64,000 nucleotides of DNA from the NCBI GenBank assembly GCA_016790225.1, contig JAEUOZ010000038.1, positions 1 to 64,000 on the forward strand, written 5' to 3'. The stretch is from Rubrivivax sp. GTDB taxonomy: Bacteria; Pseudomonadota; Gammaproteobacteria; Burkholderiales; Burkholderiaceae. The notes beneath the pieces are model-generated. The model had not been told where the DNA came from, did no database searches, and saw nothing but the letters and a program-made list of their open reading frames with translations. How positions within the stretch are numbered: the first letter of the stretch is position 1; each line of letters starts with the position of its first letter. The position numbers and the translations under genes are program-made. This document shows, piece by piece, positions 62,184 to 64,000 of the stretch.

Positions 62184-64000
62184 TCAGACCCCCTTGAACT
62201 CGTACAGGTCCGAAGACGTCCGCTCGAAGCCGTAGGCGTACGACCGCCCGTCGGGCGTCATGCGCACGCCCAGGATCTGCCGCACCCCGGCGGCGTTCTG
62301 CGGACACAGCTCCCGCCACGGCTGCAGCGCGGCGTCAGACAAGCGGTAGCGGAAGACCGTGGCAGGCAAGTGGTAGAGGCGGCGCACAAACAGTTCAAGG
62401 CCGCCTTCTGCCCAACCGACCAGTCGGAATGCGCTGTCCAGGCCAGCGAGCGTTTCGTGGCTGCCATCGTCGACGCGGTACAGCCGAAGTCGCCCGTCGG
62501 GGCCGTTGAGCACGATGTGTCTGCCTGCCGGGCACACCGCGTCGTTGTGAAGCATCTTCAAGCCGGGCTCGTCGGGCGTGAAGCAACGTGGCAGGCCATC
62601 CTCCAGGTCTTGCAAGTAGATGCGGGCATCACCCGCGGCATCGTTGGCCCAGAAGGCGATGCGCCGACCGTCCGGGAAGAACGACACGTACTCCGTGTGC
62701 AACAGCGGCTGCGCGTCGTCGATGGGCAGCGCCCGGCTCGCACCCGAGTCGACCTGCAGCAGCGTCAGTCCGCTTCGGGCCGCCGGCCGGCGCACGATCA
62801 CCTGGCTCAGATCGGCGCTCATCGCCAGCGGCGCCCCGTGCCCGATCAGCCGTGTCCCGGTGCCATCGATGCTGCGCAGATAGCTCAGAAAACCCTGACG
62901 GCCCGGCACGCCCATCTCCTCGATCAGCAGCGTGCGGCCGTCGGCGCTGATGCCTCTGGCCACGGTGTTGTCATGCCAGGTGATCTCACGCTCGGCGGCA
63001 TCGTCGGCGTGGCGCACGCACAGCGCCCGGTTGGCGCGGTAGGCCGCCACCAGCAGGCGCCGCGGTCGCGGCAAGGCGTCGTGGAGCGTCAGGCTGGCGC
63101 TGTCGCTGTGCACGCGGTGCTCGGCGCCGCTGGCGTTGATGCAGTGCAGCGCGCGCGCCGAGCCTCGCCGTGCCGCCGTGAACCAGAGCTGATCGCCCAG
63201 CCAGGCCAGCCCATGGATGGTCAGGAAGCCACCGGCAGCCTGTCGAACGGCGCCGGGTGCATGTGACTGCGGATCGAGATCCAGCACGACCAGATGGCCT
63301 TCGTCGTCCATCGGGATCGGGTGTTCGACAAAGGCCAGCCGGCGCCCGTCCGGCGAGAAGCGCAGCCGGCTGATCCAGCCGTCCGACTCGTGCCGCAGCG
63401 TGCCGATGGGGTACTCGATGCAGGTGCGCTGGCGGCGCTGACAGACGATGGCCAGGCGCTGCGCCGGCGGCTCATCGGGATCCGAGGGATGCCAGTCGGC
63501 GCACTGCACCGCTTCGGCCAGCACCAGGGGCTCGCCGCCCGCGGCCGGCACGACCGCCAGGGTCGCGAGCTGCATGAGGGTGTTCCAGAAGCTCGGGGCC
63601 AGACCGAGCGCCAGTTCGCCCTGCGGGGAGATCGCGTACAGCTCGGCACCCGGGGGCGGCATCGACTCGGCTGCGCCGCTGTCCATCGCCAGCCGGAACA
63701 AGCCCATGCGGTCTGCCGCCCATTGCGCCGTGGCCACGACGTCGCCTCCATCCGGCGCATACCGTGCCGTGAGGATGGGGCCGCGCTTCGTCGTCACCGG
63801 GACGATGTCGAGCAAGGGCGCCGTACCGGCCGGGCCCGCGGCTGCCCAGAGCGCTTCGGCCACTTCTGCGTCGGCTTCGAAGCGGTGCGCCCGAAGGGCG
63901 TTCAGCCACATCAGGAGCCGTTGCAGCGATTCGTCGGCCGGTTCTGCTGCGGCCAGAGGTTTGACGATGTCGACCGCGAGTTCGGGTTCTCGACGGCGTG
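62184..64000 (-). CDS. beta-propeller (TolB/WD40-like) protein, 5' end beyond the window
   Basis: The frame is open to the right edge with no stop, so at least 605 residues are present and the N-terminus is missing; a Met at 63911 is probably internal because coding-like sequence (RREPELAVDIVKPLAAAEPADESLQRLL) precedes it. The visible part is a run of TolB/PD40-type blades: DGWISRLRFSPDGRRLAFVEHP, MSADLSQVIVRRPA, VSFFPDGRRIAFWAND and MTPDGRSYAYGFERTSSDLYEF. No catalytic Ser-Asp-His triad of S9 peptidases is seen. Such propellers are often the sensor half of winged-helix regulators or Ser/Thr kinases, which the missing N-terminus would decide. The final residues, SDLYEFKGV, are typical of these proteins. 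Confidence 0.72.
   Translation of the reverse strand, partial: RRREPELAVDIVKPLAAAEPADESLQRLLMWLNALRAHRFEADAEVAEALWAAAGPAGTAPLLDIVPVTTKRGPILTARYAPDGGDVVATAQWAADRMGLFRLAMDSGAAESMPPPGAELYAISPQGELALGLAPSFWNTLMQLATLAVVPAAGGEPLVLAEAVQCADWHPSDPDEPPAQRLAIVCQRRQRTCIEYPIGTLRHESDGWISRLRFSPDGRRLAFVEHPIPMDDEGHLVVLDLDPQSHAPGAVRQAAGGFLTIHGLAWLGDQLWFTAARRGSARALHCINASGAEHRVHSDSASLTLHDALPRPRRLLVAAYRANRALCVRHADDAAEREITWHDNTVARGISADGRTLLIEEMGVPGRQGFLSYLRSIDGTGTRLIGHGAPLAMSADLSQVIVRRPAARSGLTLLQVDSGASRALPIDDAQPLLHTEYVSFFPDGRRIAFWANDAAGDARIYLQDLEDGLPRCFTPDEPGLKMLHNDAVCPAGRHIVLNGPDGRLRLYRVDDGSHETLAGLDSAFRLVGWAEGGLELFVRRLYHLPATVFRYRLSDAALQPWRELCPQNAAGVRQILGVRMTPDGRSYAYGFERTSSDLYEFKGV

Noticed and set aside
62184..64000. 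Complete prolyl-oligopeptidase (S9) gene
   Set aside because: Propeller blades are clear, but no alpha/beta-hydrolase domain or catalytic triad is visible at the C-terminus and the gene is open at the window edge.

Overview
The window is high-GC DNA with ATG/GTG/TTG starts, dense operons whose stop and start codons overlap (ATGA, TGATG, TTGA), and gene families typical of Burkholderiales. A betaproteobacterium of the Comamonadaceae/Sphaerotilaceae type is the best guess. That placement is inferred from gene content and repeat style; no marker gene is present.

The left 24 kb is a metal-resistance genomic island. On the + strand lie two heavy-metal RND efflux clusters: 509-7703 (CzcI-like, CzcC-like, a His-rich membrane-anchored protein, adaptor, pump, small periplasmic protein) and 8129-14541 (CzcI-like, adaptor, pump, DUF3240, TolC-type outer membrane factor). 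A CsoR/RcnR-family metal sensor (7816-8094) sits between them. A lipoprotein and a drug/metabolite-type transporter with a very His-rich tail follow. On the - strand, 22464 down to 16291 is a six-gene chromate-resistance operon in which every junction overlaps or nearly touches: chrB, chrA, a superoxide dismutase-rhodanese fusion (chrC plus chrE functions in one chain), a Cj0069-like ATP-grasp protein, a metallo-beta-lactamase-fold hydrolase and a TonB-like protein. A tyrosine recombinase (22599-23897) and a displaced 3' end of tRNA-Asn (about 24048-24096) with its terminator mark the island boundary.

From 24.6 to 43.7 kb come mixed genes: cysD-cysNC sulfate activation, an IS3-type remnant, an acyl-CoA ligase with a branched-chain (Liv-type) ABC transporter split over two divergent operons, a GNAT/degenerate-phosphotransferase fusion, a LysR regulator divergent from an NAD-dependent epimerase, a DUF4386 membrane protein, a FIST sensor followed by a PAS-GGDEF-EAL protein, and exported MsrB/MsrA.

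The most interesting region is 43.8-60.2 kb, a 16-gene co-directional nitrogen-scavenging cluster. It encodes allophanate hydrolase (AtzF), AtzG-AtzE-AtzH, a clear biuret hydrolase (BiuH), a second isochorismatase-like amidohydrolase that is a candidate triuret hydrolase, two complete ABC importers (a Dpp-like one whose binding protein and core flank a nested BMP/nucleoside-type one) and a FadR-type regulator. No cyanuric acid hydrolase (AtzD) is present. Together the genes predict import of biuret- or triuret-like ureides and their conversion through carboxybiuret, 1,3-dicarboxyurea and allophanate to ammonia and CO2.

The right end (60.3-64 kb) holds a secreted protein of lower GC with an AbfB-like C-terminus, two tandem copies of a 79-bp hairpin repeat, and a beta-propeller protein that runs off the window.
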